Positions 13,577 to 23,184 are shown, numbered from the stretch's first letter. The stretch: 64,000 nt of DNA from Bradyrhizobium sp. in8p8 (GCF_000426845.1 NZ_AUGD01000003.1:434001-498000); one strand, 5' to 3'. Made by a program: numbers and translations. Notes: generated from the letters alone by a model not told the origin.

Positions 13577-14713
13577 CTATCTGCGGGCCGAGACTCGTCC
13601 GCTCTCGACGTCAAACACTTCGCCGCCCGCGCCAATCTCGGCGAAGGCGACAGGGTCCGCACCGGTCAGCCACACCTGCGCGCCGAGCTTCTTCAGCTCA
13701 TCGAACAGCGCGGCACGGCGGCTCGGATCGAGATGCGCGACCACCTCGTCGAGAAGCAGCAGCGGCACGATGCCGGTCATTTCCGCCACCAACGTCGCAT
13801 GCGCCAGCACGAGGCCGATCAGCAGCGCCTTCTGCTCGCCGGTGGAGGCATCGCGCGCCGGCATGCCCTTCGGCGCATAGACGACCTGGAGGTCGGTGAG
13901 ATGCGGACCGTCGGTGGTGCGGCCGGCAATCGCATCGCGCGGGCGATTGTCGCGCAGGATCTGGCGGTAGCGGTCCTCGACCGAGGTCGCGGTCTCCGTC
14001 AGCAGCGCGTTCTCCATCCAGCCGTCGAGCGCGATCTGGGCAGATGGGAAGGCGGATTGTTGCGCGCGCGCGTTGAGCATGCCGGTGAGACGCGCAGCAG
14101 TCTGGCCGCGCGTTGCCGCGACCGCGACCGCAAGCTCGGCGGTCTCGCGCTCGATCGCGCCGCACCAATGGTCGTCGTAATTGCGTGTCTCGAGCAGGCG
14201 GTTGCGCGAACGCAGGGAACGCTCGAGTGCGTTGATCCGGCTGGAATGCTCGCTGTCGATCGCGAGCACCAGGCGGTCGAAGAAGCGCCGCCGTTCCGAC
14301 GCAGCCCCCATGAACAGCCCGTCCATCGCGGGCGTCAGCCAGACCATGCGGATATGGTCGCCGAAGGCGCTGGCGGAACCTACCGGCTCGCGGTCGATGC
14401 GGCAGCGCCGGCTGGCCGCGGTATCGGCGCGCGGGGCGTCGATGCCGGTGCCGAGCGTCGCGAGCCCCAGCGCGCCCTCGACCTGCGCGGAGACAGCCCA
14501 GGAGCCGTCGCCCTGATTGTCGGCGACGTCTTCCAGCGTCGCCCGCCGCAAGCCGCGTCCCGGCGACAGGAACGAGATCGCCTCGATGCAATTGGTCTTG
14601 CCCGCCCCGTTCGGCCCGACCAGCGCCACCATGTCAGCCGCCGTCTCGAGCCCCGCCGCCCGATAATTGCGAAAATGCGTCAGCGTCAGGCGATGAATGC
14701 GGGAGGGGGTCAT
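13577..14713 (-). CDS. recF: DNA replication and repair protein RecF
   Basis: This 378-residue ABC-type ATPase with an SMC-like fold loads RecA at gaps together with RecO and RecR. The Walker A motif is VALVGPNGAGKTNCIEAISFLSP (about residues 29-51). The signature STGEQKALLIGLVLAHA and the Walker B LLLLDEVVAHLDPSRRAALF follow near the C-terminus. The length is normal. The start is the ATG at 14713. It sits between the secreted-protein pair and a DUF559 gene, so the common dnaN-recF-gyrB order is interrupted. Confidence 0.96.
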   Translation of the reverse strand: MTPSRIHRLTLTHFRNYRAAGLETAADMVALVGPNGAGKTNCIEAISFLSPGRGLRRATLEDVADNQGDGSWAVSAQVEGALGLATLGTGIDAPRADTAASRRCRIDREPVGSASAFGDHIRMVWLTPAMDGLFMGAASERRRFFDRLVLAIDSEHSSRINALERSLRSRNRLLETRNYDDHWCGAIERETAELAVAVAATRGQTAARLTGMLNARAQQSAFPSAQIALDGWMENALLTETATSVEDRYRQILRDNRPRDAIAGRTTDGPHLTDLQVVYAPKGMPARDASTGEQKALLIGLVLAHATLVAEMTGIVPLLLLDEVVAHLDPSRRAALFDELKKLGAQVWLTGADPVAFAEIGAGGEVFDVESGRVSARR

Positions 14714-14740
14714 CAGTTCTTTATCATGAACGCGATTCTT

Positions 14741-14799
14741 CCCCTCTCCCCTTGTGGGAGAGGGTGGCGCCTCACGAAGTGAGGCGACGGGTGAGGGGT
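14741..14799. repeat. Palindromic intergenic repeat
   Basis: CCCCTCTCCCC with GGGAGAGGG forms the left hairpin and CGCCTCAC with GTGAGGCG the right one, closed by GGGTGAGGGG. It lies between recF and the DUF559 gene. Closely similar elements occur at 15211-15357 and 21307-21434, so this is a dispersed family. Confidence 0.75.
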
Positions 14800-14802
14800 A
14801 TC

Positions 14803-15168
14803 TTACCGCGCGCCGAGCTTTGCAAGGAGATCCTCCAACACAGAAGCGGGCTGTTGCAGCACGTCATTGTTCCAGTAGCGGGCGATTGAGAAACCTTCAG
14901 CGGAAAGTGCTGCGTCTCGAACTGCGTCGCGCTGCGATTCCGCGTGCTGACTGCCGTCGATCTCGATCACGAGGCGTTTCTCGAAGCAGACGAAATCGAG
15001 GATGTAGTTCTCGATCGGGACCTGTCGGCGGAATTTGTAAGCCGATAGCCGGCGATCCCTCAGCAATCGCCACATAGCCGCTTCCGCGTCCGTAGGCTCG
15101 TGCCGCATGTTCTTCGCGAACTGGCGAAGATGATTGGCAATCGGCCGATGATGCGGGTCATTCGGCAT
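14803..15168 (-). CDS. DUF559 endonuclease-like protein
   Basis: A 121-residue protein of the DUF559 family, which has the Vsr/restriction-endonuclease-like fold. The pattern NMRHEPTDAEAAMWRLLRDR, KFRRQVPIENYILDFVC, LVIEIDGSQH and ARYWNNDVL contains the Asp and Glu-x-Asp/Gln positions expected of that fold (DFVC, EIDG). The start at 15168 (MPNDPHHRP) is an ATG; a GTG 42 bases upstream lies in a repeat. DUF559 genes are frequent in rhizobial genomes as single genes flanked by repeats, as here. The cellular role is not established. Confidence 0.8.
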   Translation of the reverse strand: MPNDPHHRPIANHLRQFAKNMRHEPTDAEAAMWRLLRDRRLSAYKFRRQVPIENYILDFVCFEKRLVIEIDGSQHAESQRDAVRDAALSAEGFSIARYWNNDVLQQPASVLEDLLAKLGAR

Positions 15169-15210
15169 CGGGTGTTCATTCTGAAAGGTGTTGGGGCGCG
15201 GTGCCTTCAC

Positions 15211-15357
15211 CCTCTCCCCTTGCGGGAGAGGGTGCCGACGCGAAGCGGCGGCGGGGGAGGGGTTGCCTCCACATAGAAGGTGCCGCGAGAGGACCCCTCA
15301 CCCGAGTGATGTCTTGGCCGATAGCGGAGATGCCCTCTCCCGCAGGGGGAGAGGGCG
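15211..15357. repeat. Composite palindromic repeat
   Basis: Two CCTCTCCC/GGGAGAGG-type hairpins, at about 15211-15232 and 15331-15355, enclose about 100 bases of GC-rich sequence. Together with the copies at 7581, 14741 and 21307 this forms a dispersed repeat family. It separates the DUF559 gene from dnaN. Confidence 0.75.
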
Positions 15358-15417
15358 CATCAACGAGCATCGCGTTCGATTCTAAAGGCAGTCTCCGCCG
15401 GGAAGGGACCACGCCCC

Positions 15418-16536
15418 TCACACCCGCATCGGCATCAGCACGTAGAGCGCGCTCTTGTCGTCGCGGTCTTGCACCAGGGTCGGCGAGCCGGGGTCGGCGA
15501 GCTTCAGGACGGCCACGTCGCCTTCGATCTGGGCGGCGATGTCGAGCAGGTAGCGGGAGTTGAAGCCGATATCGAGGGCGTCGGAGGCGTATTCGACCTC
15601 GAGCTCTTCGGTCGCGCTGCCTGAATCCGGGTTGGTCACCGACAGCACCAGCTTGCCGGCCGACAGCGACAGCTTCACCGCGCGGCCGCGCTCGCTGGAG
15701 ATGGTCGAGACGCGATCGACCGCGTTCTCGAAATCCTTCTTGTCGACGACGAGCTCCTTGTCGTTGTTCTGCGGGATGACGCGGCCGTAATCGGGGAAGG
15801 TGCCGTCGATCAGTTTCGAGGTCAGCACGACGTTGCCGATCGTGAAGCGGATCTTGGCCTGCGACAGCTCGATCGTCATCTCTGCCTCGGTGTCCTCGAT
15901 CAGGCGCTGCACCTCGCCGACGGTCTTGCGCGGCACGATCACGCCGGGCATGCCCTCGGCGCCCTTGGGCTGCACCAGGTCGAGCTGGGCGAGGCGGTGA
16001 CCATCGGTCGCGACGCCGCGCAGGGTTGCGGCCTTGGGCGTGCCGGCGGCGTGCAGATAGATGCCGTTGAGGTAGTAGCGCGTCTCCTCGGTCGAGATCG
16101 CGAACTGGGTACGGTCGATCAGCCGCTTGACGTCCTTGGCGGCGAGCGAGAACGAATGCGACATGTCGCCGGCGGCCAGGTCCGGGAAATCGTTCTCTGG
16201 CAGCGTCTGCAGGGTGAAGCGCGAGCGGCCGGCACGGATCGCCAGCACCGCGCGGTCGCCGTCCGCCTCCAGCACGATCTGGGATCCGTCGGGCAGCTTG
16301 CGCACGATGTCGTAGAACATGTGCGCCGGCACGGTGGTGGAGCCGGCCGTCGCGGTTTCCGCCGGCAGCGTCTCCGTCACCTCGAGGTCGAGGTCGGTCG
16401 CCTTCAGCGACAGTTTCGCGTTCTCGGCGCGCACCAGCACGTTGCCGAGGATCGGGATCGTGTTGCGGCGCTCGACCACGCGGTGGACATGGCCCAGCGA
16501 CTTCAACAGTTGCGCGCGTTCGACCGTAACCTTCAT
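15418..16536 (-). CDS. dnaN: DNA polymerase III sliding clamp (beta subunit)
   Basis: This 372-residue protein forms the ring-shaped clamp that tethers DNA polymerase III and many repair proteins to DNA. Three repeated clamp domains are visible (about 1-120, 125-245, 247-372). Conserved stretches include RNTIPILGNVLV, ATDLDLEVTE, GVATDGHRLA, FPDYGRVIP and the terminal YVLMPMRV that builds the partner-binding pocket. The ATG at 16536 (MKVTVERAQLL) gives the usual length; the longer open frame upstream is not needed. It lies about 260 bases downstream of dnaA on the same strand, the classical order. Confidence 0.98.
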   Translation of the reverse strand: MKVTVERAQLLKSLGHVHRVVERRNTIPILGNVLVRAENAKLSLKATDLDLEVTETLPAETATAGSTTVPAHMFYDIVRKLPDGSQIVLEADGDRAVLAIRAGRSRFTLQTLPENDFPDLAAGDMSHSFSLAAKDVKRLIDRTQFAISTEETRYYLNGIYLHAAGTPKAATLRGVATDGHRLAQLDLVQPKGAEGMPGVIVPRKTVGEVQRLIEDTEAEMTIELSQAKIRFTIGNVVLTSKLIDGTFPDYGRVIPQNNDKELVVDKKDFENAVDRVSTISSERGRAVKLSLSAGKLVLSVTNPDSGSATEELEVEYASDALDIGFNSRYLLDIAAQIEGDVAVLKLADPGSPTLVQDRDDKSALYVLMPMRV

Positions 16537-16794
16537 TGCACTACTCGCCCGATCCCCAAGGAAAACACAGCGTTGAGAAGGCCGGGCGGCGGGACGCGCG
16601 CCACGGCACCGAAGACCCCGACCAAGCCGGATCATCCAGCCGATATGACCAAAGCTGTCAGGGCCGCACAAGGTGGCCCGGATGGCCCACGGATTCAAGG
16701 GATGGAGGGCAGTTCCCCCACGATTTACCGCCCGGAACGAAGACCGCCGCCCGGGCAAGCCGGAGCGGCGGGAGAATGGCGGAAGCCTGGGCCT

Positions 16795-18204
16795 TTATTC
16801 CTGAAGCTGGCGCTTCAGCGACTCCACTTCCTCGGAGAGCGCGGTATCCTTGGAGACCAGTGCCTCGATCTTGCGCACCGCATGCAGCACGGTGGTGTGA
16901 TCGCGTCCGCCGAAGCGGCGGCCGATCTCCGGCAGCGAGCGCAGTGTCAGCGTCTTGGCGAGATACATCGCCACCTGGCGCGGGCGGACCACATTGGCGG
17001 TGCGGCGCGAGGAGAGCAGGTCGGAGCGGCTCACATTATACTGCCGCGCCACCACGCGCTGGATGTCCTCGATCTTGATCCGCTTGGGCTCCTGCGGCCG
17101 GACCAGGTCGCGGACCTCGTGCTCCGCCATCTCCAGCGTCACCGGACGGTTGTTGAGCTTGGAATGCGCGAGCAGACGGTTGATCGCGCCTTCGAGGTCG
17201 CGGCCGTTATGGGTGATGGTGCGCGCCAGATAAAGCAGCACCTCCTCGGGCACCTCGAACGTCGCATGATGGGCGCGGGCCGCTGCGACGCGCGACTTGA
17301 GAATGCCGTGGCGCAGCTCCTCGCCGAGCGAGCCCATCTCGACCACGAGCCCGCCCGCGAGCCGCGAGCGCACGCGATCGTCGAGGCTTTCGAGATCGGA
17401 CGGCGGACGGTCGGCTGCGATCACGACCTGGCGGCCGGCGTCGATCAGCGCATTCAGCGTGTGGCAGAACTCGGCCTGGGTCGACTTGCCCTGCAGGAAC
17501 TGGAGATCGTCGATCACGAGCACGTCGATGCCGCGCAACGCTTCCTTGAACGCCAGCGCGGTCTGCGTCTTCAGCGCAGCGACGAAGCCGTACATGAATT
17601 TTTCGGCCGTGAGATAAAGCACCTTGCGCTCGCTGCCGGAGTTGCCGGCCCAGGTCACCGCCTGGAGCAGATGCGTCTTGCCGAGGCCGACGCCGGCATG
17701 GATGTAGAGCGGGTTGAACATGACGGGATCGCCGCGGCGCCCTTCGGCGACCTGGCGGGCAGCAGCATGTGCCAGCGTGTTGGAGCGGCCGACGACGAAG
17801 CTCGCGAAGGTCAGGCGCGGATCGAGCGGCGAGCCGCCGAGCGCGTCGTGGTTGGCCGAGACCGGCGCGGTCGCGGTCGAGCGCAATTCCGGCGTCGGCG
17901 CGCGGCGTGCTTCGATCGGCGCCGGCGTTTCCTTCGGCTGCGCGGCCGGGCGCACGGCGGATCGGACCGTCAGGTCGATGCGATGCACCTCCGGCATCTC
18001 GGCCTGCCAGCACGACAGCACGCGCTCGGCATAGTGGGCCTGGATCCAGCTCTTCAGGAACCGCGTCGGCACCGAGAGCCGCACGCTCTCGTCCTGCACG
18101 CCTTCCAGATCCATGCGTGCAAACCAGCTCGTGTACACGTCCTCGCCAACGCTCGAGCGCAGCCGACCCTTCACGCGTGACCAGCGATCCTGTTCCATTG
18201 TCAT
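16795..18204 (-). CDS. dnaA: Chromosomal replication initiator protein DnaA
   Basis: A 469-residue AAA+ initiator. Domain I covers about residues 1-90 ([21 protein letters not shown]), followed by a variable linker. The ATPase domain has Walker [13 protein letters not shown], Walker [10 protein letters not shown] and a sensor segment. Domain IV ends with the DnaA-box-reading signature [17 protein letters not shown]. The ATG at 18204 (MTMEQDRW) gives the family length. It is oriented away from a long non-coding region that carries degenerate DnaA-box-like words, where autoregulation by DnaA is plausible. Confidence 0.98.
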   Translation of the reverse strand: MTMEQDRWSRVKGRLRSSVGEDVYTSWFARMDLEGVQDESVRLSVPTRFLKSWIQAHYAERVLSCWQAEMPEVHRIDLTVRSAVRPAAQPKETPAPIEARRAPTPELRSTATAPVSANHDALGGSPLDPRLTFASFVVGRSNTLAHAAARQVAEGRRGDPVMFNPLYIHAGVGLGKTHLLQAVTWAGNSGSERKVLYLTAEKFMYGFVAALKTQTALAFKEALRGIDVLVIDDLQFLQGKSTQAEFCHTLNALIDAGRQVVIAADRPPSDLESLDDRVRSRLAGGLVVEMGSLGEELRHGILKSRVAAARAHHATFEVPEEVLLYLARTITHNGRDLEGAINRLLAHSKLNNRPVTLEMAEHEVRDLVRPQEPKRIKIEDIQRVVARQYNVSRSDLLSSRRTANVVRPRQVAMYLAKTLTLRSLPEIGRRFGGRDHTTVLHAVRKIEALVSKDTALSEEVESLKRQLQE

Positions 18205-19446
18205 CGTCAGAAAACTTCTCTTGAGAGATATAGTTGCGTTGTGAGCGCCATGCAGGGTCCCTGCCACGGCCCTGAACTGGCGCGACCTCGAGCGATTCCA
18301 TCGTCTGGCATGGCTCGACCGTTCGGCGCGAGCGCCGCGGGTCAGATCAGCGATGTCGGAGATGGAGGGGTCGCGAGGTCAGCGCGTACTCGGCGCTCCG
18401 TCGCACGCGGGAGGCTGGAGATCAGACGGAGCTGGAACGGCATCGTTGGAATAGGAAACGTGCTTCAATACCGCGTTGAGTCCGTAAGACATGATACCTC
18501 CCCGTCCTGCCGTGATCACTCACGACAAGGTCCTGCGTGTCCTGAAGACAACCGCGCCGTACTCCTGTCGCGGATGCCTGCCCAATGTACTAGTCGTCCG
18601 CTCGGCTTCGCCGCCTTGCGTGCCGGGGTAGCGTTGCGATGTCTCTCCTGTGCGCGCTTGGCGCGAGCGGGAAGATCCCGCTTGGAGACATTCAGACAAA
18701 GAGCTACCATTCCCATATTGCTATGGGTTTTGAACCGCCATCGCTTGTTGAAGCGTCGCCTACGTGCACACCGCCGCCGATTTGCACGCTCGCCCCGTTT
18801 CCTAAACCGCGCTGGTCTGAAGATCGTGGGCGCCGCTGACGACCTAAGGAATACACTAAGCGGAAAGACTCGCAACGAATTGATTCACTGTTGAGCCACC
18901 AAAAAAACTTGACGTCGGTTAACGCCGCGCGCGAGTTGTTCACAGGCCGCAAGGTATGTTTTTGAATCCGTGCACAGAATCGAGAAGGCCGCGCATCGTG
19001 TGACAATTCTCAGTCACCGCCGACTTTTTTTCAAAAAACCGTCACGCGCCCGACGTGCGGACGTATTTTCCAAGTGCTTGTCGCTGCTATGTTGATAAGT
19101 GATTATTGAGTCATCGGTTTTCGAGACTCGTTTTGCAGGGTAACTCCAGCGCCACACGCGTTCCGGTGAATTCACGGTGTGCAGAACTCTCGTCGGCCGC
19201 CGCTTCAATTCGAGCTCGCAGCACAGGGGTTTTGCAACGCAGTGAAGTTTCCACTGTTGCAGAATGTCGGCAGGTAGAAGTACGGAAGAAGAATAACGCA
19301 GCAAATCGCCCAAGCGAGCATCAGGCCTGGCGCGACTGCTTGCCTGCATATGACAGTCAACAAAAAAGCCCGGCGCGATGCCGGGCTATTTGACGCGCTG
19401 ACCGGATCGACCGATCAGATGAGAGCCGCGAGATGATTTGGCGAAA
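18205..19446. other. 1.24-kb non-coding region upstream of dnaA
   Basis: No credible gene is seen on either strand. Near dnaA it holds the dnaA leader. Positions 18,850-19,130 are clearly AT-richer, with runs of A and T (18901-18907, 19025-19031). Two DnaA-box-like words occur: TTGTTCACA at 18936-18944 and TGTTGATAA at 19090-19098, each one base off the consensus box. The right end holds the rpsT terminator. It could be the dnaA promoter with DnaA autoregulation, or part of the origin. I do not call an origin, because alphaproteobacterial origins often lie elsewhere, for example near hemE. Confidence 0.45.
19361..19387 (-). terminator. Rho-independent terminator of rpsT
   Basis: On the minus strand GCCCGGC, a five-base loop and GCCGGGC are followed by a run of six T. 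It lies about 60 bases past the rpsT stop and has the textbook form of an intrinsic terminator. Confidence 0.9.
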
Positions 19447-19713
19447 TCACTTCGCGAGCTTGGCGATCTGCGCGGTGAGGCGCGAGACTTTGCGGCTGGC
19501 GTTGTTCTTGTGAATGATGTTGCGCTGGGCGGCGCGCATCAAGGCGGGTTCGGCAGTCGCGAGTGCCTTCACGGCAGCGGCGCGATCGCCGCTCTTGATG
19601 GCTTCCTCGACGGTGCGCACGGCACCGCGCATCTGGGTGCGGCGCGACTTGTTGACTGCGGTGCGGCGGGCGATCTTGCGCGTCGCCTTCTTGGCGGAAG
19701 TGGTATTGGCCAT
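19447..19713 (-). CDS. rpsT: 30S ribosomal protein S20
   Basis: An 88-residue basic protein of the small ribosomal subunit that binds 16S r[28 protein letters not shown] is the characteristic start, and [27 protein letters not shown] the conserved C-terminal half. The ATG at 19713 gives the normal size. A strong intrinsic terminator follows at 19361-19387. rpsT upstream of dnaA is common in Rhizobiales. Confidence 0.97.
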   Translation of the reverse strand: MANTTSAKKATRKIARRTAVNKSRRTQMRGAVRTVEEAIKSGDRAAAVKALATAEPALMRAAQRNIIHKNNASRKVSRLTAQIAKLAK

Positions 19714-20135
19714 GGTCTCAATGTCCTTTGCGGGTACCGGTCGCGTCTTGGTCGGGTAGCGCCGGCTTGCTTGACCGCGTAATCGACGCTCGGATTTAGG
19801 GTGTTCGGTTGCTGGGCCGTTCCCGGAACATGAGCGACGGCCTTGCGGCTGTCTCTGAGGCTCCAAAGAGTTTCAAGCCCAAGAGAGTCTTGAAGCTCAA
19901 GGCGCCTGCAACTGCTCAAAGAACAGCGGCGGCAGGATTGCGCCCACCGCCAGTCGGCGCCCTTATAGTCAGGGTCTTCGGCACCGTCAACGCTTTCGGG
20001 AGCTGGAAATCCTGCCTTTGGCGGCTTGGCGCGCGCCCTAACGCCCTGAAGAGGTTGAATTTCTGCCGTCGCCCGGTTATTGGCTGGCAACGTTCCGAAA
20101 AGGTTGTCCGATCGGACGACCATCGCAGGTGAGGC
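19714..20135. other. Intergenic region upstream of rpsT
   Basis: This 422-base gap lies between two divergent genes, rpsT (minus) and a small membrane protein (plus). It should carry both promoters. The translated frames look compositionally random, and I see no gene, RNA or strong repeat. Confidence 0.4.
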
Positions 20136-20453
20136 ATGATCCGCGGCTTTTTCCGACTGATTGGGCTCTTGCTGCTCGCCGGCGGGTTCATCTTCATGGT
20201 CTATGATGGCGCCCGCTGGGTGGCCGACCAGACCCTCCAGTTCACCCGGTTCGGCCAGTTCTGGAACGACATCAATCAGGCCAGCCAGGCGGCATTCCGC
20301 ACCTGGGTCGAGGCCAAGGCGCCCTGGCTATGGACCTCGGTGATCCGCCTCGTGCTGGATCAGCCGGTCTTCGCCGTCCTAGGCATTCTCGGCATCCTGC
20401 TGATGATCCTGTTCCGGCCGCGCAAGCCGTTGATCGGCTATTCCCGGGATTGA
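20136..20453 (+). CDS. Small conserved membrane protein
   Basis: A 105-residue protein with two membrane segments, at about residues 8-24 (LIGLLLLAGGFIFMVY) and 77-93 (PVFAVLGILGILLMILF), and an amphipathic middle part. RPRKPLIGYSRD forms a basic cytoplasmic tail. The ATG follows GGTGAGG. It resembles the petite rhizobial inner-membrane proteins found beside rpsT/dnaA, but I recognise no functional family. The next gene, msrA, begins 175 bases downstream and is probably independent. Confidence 0.7.
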   Translation: MIRGFFRLIGLLLLAGGFIFMVYDGARWVADQTLQFTRFGQFWNDINQASQAAFRTWVEAKAPWLWTSVIRLVLDQPVFAVLGILGILLMILFRPRKPLIGYSRD

Positions 20454-20628
20454 TCTTCAATTCCGCCGGGATTGATCTCAATCTATCGCCGGGACTGAGC
20501 CCTCCGAGCTGGCAGCCGCGTAACACGGCTGCCCCTTGCTGCGTAGATGCCTATATTCCCACCTGATCGCGAGCGCGCCGCCTGAGTGTCTGGCTCACGC
20601 GACGGACAGCTCGTCTCGGAGATCCGTC

Positions 20629-21285
20629 ATGCTGTTCATGCGCAAGACCACCGCATTGCCGAGCGCAACCGAAGCGCTGCCGGGCCGTGCACAGGCCATC
20701 CCCACCGCGACCACCCATTTCGTCAACGGCGCCAAGCTCAAGCCGCCTCATCCGGCCGGTCTCGAGCAGGCGGTGTTCGGGCTCGGCTGCTTCTGGGGCG
20801 CCGAGCGCAAGTTCTGGGAGCTTGGTGACGGCGTCCACGTGACTGCCGTCGGCTACGCCGGCGGTCACACGCCGAACCCGACCTATGAGGAAGTCTGCTC
20901 GGGCCGCACCGCTCATACCGAAGTGGTGCTGGTCGTGTTCGATCCGAATAAGATCTCCTACGACAAGCTCCTGAAGACGTTCTGGGAGAGCCACAATCCG
21001 ACGCAGGGCATGCGTCAGGGCAACGATATCGGAACGCAATATCGAAGCGCGATCTACACCTATTCAGATGCACAGAAGAAAGCGGCCGAGGAATCCAAGG
21101 CGCTCTACCAGAAGGCGCTTGCTGCAAAAGGCCTTGGTGCCATCACGACCGATATCGCGCCCGCAGGCGCGTTCTACTTCGCCGAGGACTATCACCAGCA
21201 ATATCTGGCGAAGAATCCGGCCGGCTATTGCGGCCTGGGCGGCACCGGTGTGTCCTGCCCGATTGGCGTCGGTGTGAGCGCGTAA
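20629..21285 (+). CDS. msrA: Peptide-methionine (S)-S-oxide reductase
   Basis: A 218-residue enzyme that reduces methionine-S-sulfoxide in oxidised proteins, using thioredoxin. The catalytic motif [13 protein letters not shown] carries the nucleophilic Cys. [24 protein letters not shown] and [21 protein letters not shown] are family hallmarks, and [14 protein letters not shown] and [10 protein letters not shown] supply the resolving cysteines. The start at 20629 ([12 protein letters not shown]) has GGAG seven bases before it. A 40-residue N-terminal extension precedes the catalytic core, as in other rhizobial MsrA. Confidence 0.95.
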   Translation: MLFMRKTTALPSATEALPGRAQAIPTATTHFVNGAKLKPPHPAGLEQAVFGLGCFWGAERKFWELGDGVHVTAVGYAGGHTPNPTYEEVCSGRTAHTEVVLVVFDPNKISYDKLLKTFWESHNPTQGMRQGNDIGTQYRSAIYTYSDAQKKAAEESKALYQKALAAKGLGAITTDIAPAGAFYFAEDYHQQYLAKNPAGYCGLGGTGVSCPIGVGVSA

Positions 21286-21306
21286 GTCGGCTCCGGGCTC
21301 GCCGCA

Positions 21307-21434
21307 CCTCTCCCGCTTGCGGGAGAGGTCGCATCGCATCGTGAGATGCAATGCGGGTGAGGGTTCTTTCCTCCAGGGGATAGTCCCTTTGGGGAGATGC
21401 CCTTTCCCCAACCCTCTCCCGCAAGCGGGAGAGG
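21307..21434. repeat. Pair of palindromic repeats flanking a 128-base element
   Basis: CCTCTCCCGCTTGCGGGAGAGG at 21307-21328 and the near-identical palindrome at 21413-21434 bracket an internal stretch that has its own inverted words (GCATCGCATCG and GTGAGATGCAATG). The arrangement matches the repeats at 14741 and 15211. It lies 3' of msrA. Confidence 0.8.
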
Positions 21435-21530
21435 GGCGCACCGCCCTGCTTGCAGAGCAGCCTCACTCAACGCTTTATTAACCATAACCGGTGCATCACT
21501 GAAGCTGTCTCGTTTCGAGGGATAGGTCCG

Positions 21531-22271
21531 GTGCCGGTTGCACGCGCGTTTCGATGGTCGAACTTGGCGTCCTTGGCAGCGTCCGCCGCGCTTGCCCTTG
21601 GCGGCTGCGTGCAGACGACCGGTCCCGTCGCGGTGATGCAGCCGCGTCCCGATCTCGACTCCATGGCCTATGGCCAGCCTTACAATGCGCCGCAGCCGGT
21701 CGTCGTTGCCAACAACGGCGGTGGCGCCATCGCGGCGCTGAGCAACTCCTTTGCAGCTTCGCCCGCACCCATGCCGGTCGGCTACTCCGCGCCCATGACG
21801 GTGCGCCAAGGCGCATCCTATCATCTCGACGCCGGCGACAAGCTTCGCGTCGTCGTCTACGGCCAGGAAGGTCTCACCAACAGCTATGCGATCGACGCCG
21901 GCGGCTCCATCACCATGCCGCTGATCGGCGCGGTGCCGGCGCGCGGCCGCACCACGGCGGGGCTGGCCGGCGAGATCGCCGCGCGCCTGCGCAACGGCTA
22001 CATCCGCGAGCCTTCGGTGGCGGTGGAGATCGAGACCTATCGTCCCTTCTTTATCCTCGGCGAGGTCCTCGCGCCCGGCCAGTATCCTTACGTGCCGAAC
22101 ATGACCGTCGAGAGTGCGGTCGCCATCGCCGGCGGCTTCTCGCCGCGCGCCAAGCGCGACATGGTCACCGTCACGCACAGCGAGAACGGCGCCTCGATGC
22201 GCGCCGTGGTGCCGCTCGGCACGCCCCTCGCCCCCGGCGACACCGTGTTCGTCGGCGAGCGCTGGTTTTAA
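21531..22271 (+). CDS. Polysaccharide export outer-membrane lipoprotein (Wza/ExoF-like)
   Basis: A 246-residue lipoprotein. LAASAALALGGC is a lipobox, with the acylated Cys near residue 25. The poly_export domain follows (YHLDAGDKLRVVVYGQEGLTNSYAIDAGGSITMPLIG and VPARGRTTAGLAGEIAARL), then an SLBB-type domain (RPFFILGEVLAPGQYPYVPNMTVESAVAIAGGF). Such proteins form the outer-membrane channel of capsule or exopolysaccharide export. The GTG at 21531 is chosen, with GAGG upstream; an in-frame ATG at 21450 lies in the repeat region. No polysaccharide synthesis genes are adjacent, so the polymer is unknown. Confidence 0.88.
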   Translation: MPVARAFRWSNLASLAASAALALGGCVQTTGPVAVMQPRPDLDSMAYGQPYNAPQPVVVANNGGGAIAALSNSFAASPAPMPVGYSAPMTVRQGASYHLDAGDKLRVVVYGQEGLTNSYAIDAGGSITMPLIGAVPARGRTTAGLAGEIAARLRNGYIREPSVAVEIETYRPFFILGEVLAPGQYPYVPNMTVESAVAIAGGFSPRAKRDMVTVTHSENGASMRAVVPLGTPLAPGDTVFVGERWF

Positions 22272-22292
22272 GGTTTCAGATCGCCTGTCACC

Positions 22293-22333
22293 TTCGTCAT
22301 TCCGCGGTCGCGCTGCGCACGCCCCGGAATGAC
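22293..22333. repeat. Palindromic repeat (GTCATTCCG family)
   Basis: TCGTCATTCCG and CGGAATGACGG arms enclose GC-rich sequence between two convergent genes. The same arms recur at 28964 and, in a variant form, at 30738. It is probably a bidirectional terminator or dispersed repeat. Confidence 0.75.
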
Positions 22334-22354
22334 GGCCGGAGCGAGCGTGTCCGC

Positions 22355-23026
22355 CTATCTCAAATGCTTCGCGAAGAACGCCATGCTGCGCGGCCAGGCG
22401 ACGTCGGCGCTGGCCTTGTCGTAGCTGGCGCGCTCGTCGCAATGGAAGCCGTGCTGGGCACCCGGATAGACGAAGACCTCCACATCCGGCCGCTTCGACT
22501 TGATGGTCTCCACGTCGGTCAAGGGGATGCCGGCATCCTTCTCGCCGAAGTGCAGCTGCGTCGGCGCCTTCGGCGTCTCGTCGGCAAAGCGCACCACCGC
22601 GCCGCCGTAATAACCGATCGCGGCCTTCAGCCCCGAGAGCCGCGTTGCCGCGAGGAAGGCGATGCTGCCGCCGAGACAGAAGCCGATGATGCCGACGGGG
22701 CCGACGCTCCTCGCGGCATCGATCGCGGCTTGCGTGTCGCGCAGCATCGCGGCCCAGTCCGGATTGGCGACGAACTTGCGGGCCTCCGCAATCTCGTCGG
22801 GCGAATAGCCCGACTGGAAGTTCGGCGACGTCCGGTCGAAGATCGACGGTGCGATCGCGACATAGCCCTCCTTGGCGAGGCGGTCGCAGACCGAGCGGAT
22901 GTGGTGATTGACCCCGAAGATCTCCTGGATCACCACGACGGCGCCCTTCGCGCTGCCTGCGGGATCAGCGCGATAGGCGCCGAGCTGGAAATTGTCGGAG
23001 GCCGTCAGCTTGATGTCCTGTCCCAC
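22355..23026 (-). CDS. Dienelactone hydrolase family protein
   Basis: A 223-residue alpha/beta hydrolase of the dienelactone hydrolase family, which opens dienelactones in chlorocatechol breakdown; many members have other ester substrates. VVVIQEIFGVNHHIRSVCDRLA is the family start motif with the Glu that primes the nucleophile. IIGFCLGGSIAF carries the catalytic Cys, GEKDAGIP the Asp and GAQHGFHCDERASY the His. The start is a GTG at 23026. It stands alone, convergent with the export lipoprotein gene, so no pathway is indicated. Confidence 0.9.
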   Translation of the reverse strand: MGQDIKLTASDNFQLGAYRADPAGSAKGAVVVIQEIFGVNHHIRSVCDRLAKEGYVAIAPSIFDRTSPNFQSGYSPDEIAEARKFVANPDWAAMLRDTQAAIDAARSVGPVGIIGFCLGGSIAFLAATRLSGLKAAIGYYGGAVVRFADETPKAPTQLHFGEKDAGIPLTDVETIKSKRPDVEVFVYPGAQHGFHCDERASYDKASADVAWPRSMAFFAKHLR

Positions 23027-23062
23027 GGGGTATCCTTCCAGTTGTTACGAACCTGTCTCTTT

Positions 23063-23177
23063 CCCCTCATCCTGAGGAGCGCGCACCTGCGCGCGTCTCG
23101 AAGGATGTAAGGCCGAGACGGCAGAGCCGGGCCTTCATCATCGAGACGCTTGCTGCGCAAGCTCCTCAGATGAGGGG
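23063..23177. repeat. Long intergenic palindromic element (CCTCATCCTGAGGAGC type)
   Basis: CCTCATCCTGAGGAGC on the left pairs with GCTCCTCAGATGAGGG on the right, with internal arms (CGAGACG and CGTCTCG). This 115-base element is the kind of composite palindrome dispersed many times in Bradyrhizobium-like genomes. It separates the dienelactone hydrolase and a small secreted-protein gene. Confidence 0.75.
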
Positions 23178-23184
23178 CGGCACC

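Noticed and set aside
15997..18180. A 727-codon plus-strand open frame antisense to dnaN and dnaA
   Set aside because: It is a shadow of two essential genes and shows no recognisable protein features.
18241..18894. Small coding frames in the region upstream of dnaA
   Set aside because: No ribosome sites, no family features and random composition; the same region has stops in other frames.
18850..19130. Chromosome origin of replication
   Set aside because: Only two degenerate DnaA-box-like words are visible and no clustered boxes or unwinding element can be shown; left as a suggestion.
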